DNA of 64,000 bases, taken from the NCBI RefSeq assembly GCF_001411555.2, contig NC_049906.1:190781-254780 (forward strand). The letters are read 5' to 3'. The notes below the pieces were generated by a model, which was not told the origin of the DNA, ran no database searches, and saw nothing but the letters and a program-made list of their open reading frames with translations. The translations under genes were made by a program, and so were the position numbers. This document shows positions 62,009 to 64,000 of the stretch, piece after piece. Numbering within the stretch: the stretch's first letter is position 1; every line of letters begins with the position of its first letter. This DNA comes from Juglans regia. Lineage: Eukaryota > Streptophyta > Magnoliopsida > Fagales > Juglandaceae.

Positions 62009-63368
62009 GGCTGTGTTTGGGTAACAGAGATGCCTCAATACTTTCCAAGTATTTTCGTACTTTTGAAAATACTTCACATGCCAAACAACTTAAAATACTC
62101 TCAATGGGACTCACAAACCCACTTCAATCTCTACTCATAACTATTCACAAACATTCTATAATACTTATCACTATTATATATACATAAAAAATAAAATCAC
62201 TATAATATTTATCACTGTTAAATATATAAAAAAATCATTATAATATATAAATAAAAAAAATCACTATAATATATAAATAAACAATAAAATCACTATAATA
62301 TATAAATAAAAAATAAAATCACTATAATATATAAATAAAAAATAAAATCACTATAATATTTATCACTATTAAATATAAATAAAAAAATCATTATAATATA
62401 TAAATAATAAAAAATCACTATAATATATAAACAAAAAAATATTTATCACTATTATATATAAATAAAAAATAAAATCTCTATAATATATAAATAAAAAATA
62501 AAATCACTATAATATATAAATAAAAAATAAAATCACTATAATATATAAATAAAAAATAAAATCACTATAATATATAAATAAAAAATATTTATCACTATTA
62601 TATATAAATAAAAAATAAAATCACTATAATATATAAATAAAAAATATTTATCACTATAATATATAAATAAAAAATAAAATCACTATAATATATAAATAAA
62701 AAATAAAATCACTATAATATATAAATAAAAAATATTTATCACTATTAATATATAAATAAAAAATAAAATCGCTATAATATATAAATAAAAAATAAAATCA
62801 TATAATATATAAATAAAAATAAAATCACTATAATATATAAATAAAAAATAATCACTATATATAAATAAAAAAAATCACTATTATATATAAATAAAAAATA
62901 AACTACTATAATATTTATCACTATTATATATAAATTAAAAATAAAATCACTATAATATATAAATAAAAAATAACATTACTATAATATTTATCACTATTAT
63001 ATATATATAAATAAAATCATTATAATATTTATCACTATTATATATAAATTAAAAATAAAATCATTATAATATTTATCATTATTATATATAAAGTAAAATA
63101 AAATCACTATAATATTTATTAATATTAAAAAATCACTATAATAAAATCATTATAATATTTATTACTAAAAATAAAATCACTATAATATTTATGGGACCCA
63201 CACATTTTTCAACTACCTACTCAAAAGTCAACAACTCAACATACTTCACACATCCAAACAACTCAAAATACTCTCAATGGGACCCACAAACTCACTACAA
63301 TCTCTACTCATAACTATTCACAAACATTCTCAACACTTCTCAACACTTTTCAACATCCAAACATACCC
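62009..63368. mobile_element. Tourist-like (PIF/Harbinger) element carrying a minisatellite
   Basis: Left end GGCTGTGTTTGGGT, right end CCAAACATACCC (GGGTATGTTTGG inverted), flanked by TTA (62006-62008 and 63369-63371). GG(C/G)TNTGTTTGG termini with a TTA duplication are the signature of Tourist MITEs. A 75 bp direct repeat (ACTCTCAATGGGAC... CTACTCATAACTATTCAC) lies in both arms, at about 62095 and 63265. The centre is the AT-rich minisatellite. Confidence 0.75.
62160..63190. repeat. AT-rich minisatellite, about 1 kb
   Basis: Tandem units of roughly 22-31 bp built from ATCACTATAATATATAAATA and AAAAATAAA, alternating with ATATTTATCACTATTA variants, over about 1030 bp. Units vary in length and order, so there are at least two interleaved variants. 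Seen directly. Confidence 0.92.
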
Positions 63369-64000
63369 TTATAGTATTGGTTGAGATGGCTACCCATGCT
63401 AACAACCAAGAGGTACTATACCATCTTCTTTTTCTCAAAAAAAAAAAAAAGAAGAGGTGCCATACTGTCTTTACCTTTCCTTTTTATACAAATTAGAACT
63501 ATCTCATTAGATTATATACATATAAATAAAGTGAGAAGTTTGATTAATAGAGTATACAAATGTACAACATTGAATTATGTAAATGTAAAAAAAAAAAAAA
63601 AAAACTTTTAGCTAAGTAAAACAATTTAATCATATTTGGTATTTACTGTAGCTAGACGAAAGCAATAAAAATTTATTTCTTCCCTAAAAAACACACTCCC
63701 TCTCTCTTTGCACTTTGATTGGAAAACAAAGCAAGTGTAAAGATTATTGAATTTAAATTATGTTGTTTTGTGAAATAATTTTCTAAAACCAAATTTTTTA
63801 AAACCACTACAATGTTCACCTCTATCTCTATCTTCTTTTCCTCCAATTTCCTTTCAAAAGGCTAATTATGATTTTTACCGTTTGTATCTATCAATCATAC
63901 GTTAATTATAATTTGATTAGTAATTAACATATAATTGGTAAAATTGTAAAATATTTTAAAAATAAATTAGAAAAAAATATAATTAAGTTATTATTATTTT
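63369..64000. other. AT-rich end of window
   Basis: Contains poly-A tracts near 63438 and 63587-63603; no gene or element recognised. Confidence 0.5.

Overview
This window is nuclear DNA from a flowering plant, most likely a woody eudicot. The genes have GT-AG introns, the host proteins are plant types, and non-coding DNA is dominated by AT microsatellites and plant transposable elements: L1 LINEs, tRNA-derived SINEs, Gypsy and Copia LTR elements, TRIMs, hAT and Tourist elements. A Fagales-type genome is a guess, not shown by the sequence.

Three host genes look intact, all on the minus strand. (1) 1976-3478: a single-exon nepenthesin-type aspartic protease, ASPG2-like. (2) 8339-33870: a 13-exon protein arginine methyltransferase 6 (PRMT6) of 424 residues. 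All its splice sites are GT-AG and in phase, but the gene is stretched to 25.5 kb by transposons, chiefly in introns 1 and 5. (3) 51633-61165: a six-exon ER-type EF-hand protein of the reticulocalbin/calumenin (CREC) class, 374 residues, with a 6.1 kb intron 3 full of LINE debris. On the plus strand, 46349-48729 is a broken 3' half of TOM40. From memory, the Arabidopsis orthologues of TOM40, ASPG2 and PRMT6 are close neighbours (At3g20000, At3g20015, At3g20020). The window therefore seems to keep an ancient gene block in which TOM40 has died, perhaps after a duplication.

Layout: 1-1975 no recognised gene; 1976-3478 protease; 3479-8338 AT-rich intergenic; 8339-33870 PRMT6 with nested elements (hAT at 9683, SINE at 12892, an L1 at 13.5-23.2 kb interrupted by a solo LTR and by a second near-full-length L1, a TRIM at 23222, more L1 pieces at 27.6-32.5 kb); 34128-41225 degenerate Gypsy element about 260 bp upstream of the PRMT6 start codon; 41954-44462 gag-only Copia element with an internal 484 bp duplication; 45.1-45.9 kb LINE ORF1 remnant; 46.3-48.7 kb TOM40 pseudogene; 49.6-51.1 kb L1 remnant; 51.6-61.2 kb EF-hand gene; 62009-63368 Tourist-like element swollen by a 1 kb AT-rich minisatellite.

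I found no new enzymatic or defence system. The most unusual signals are a series of very short L1 insertion scars (15-30 nt, flanked by 13-19 bp duplications), a TRIM array with four LTRs, the minisatellite inside a Tourist element, a 443 bp insert with tRNA-like promoter boxes between 21 bp duplications, and the decayed TOM40 next to two intact syntenic genes. Exon boundaries were worked out by hand from splice consensus, reading phase and family knowledge; no alignments were run.
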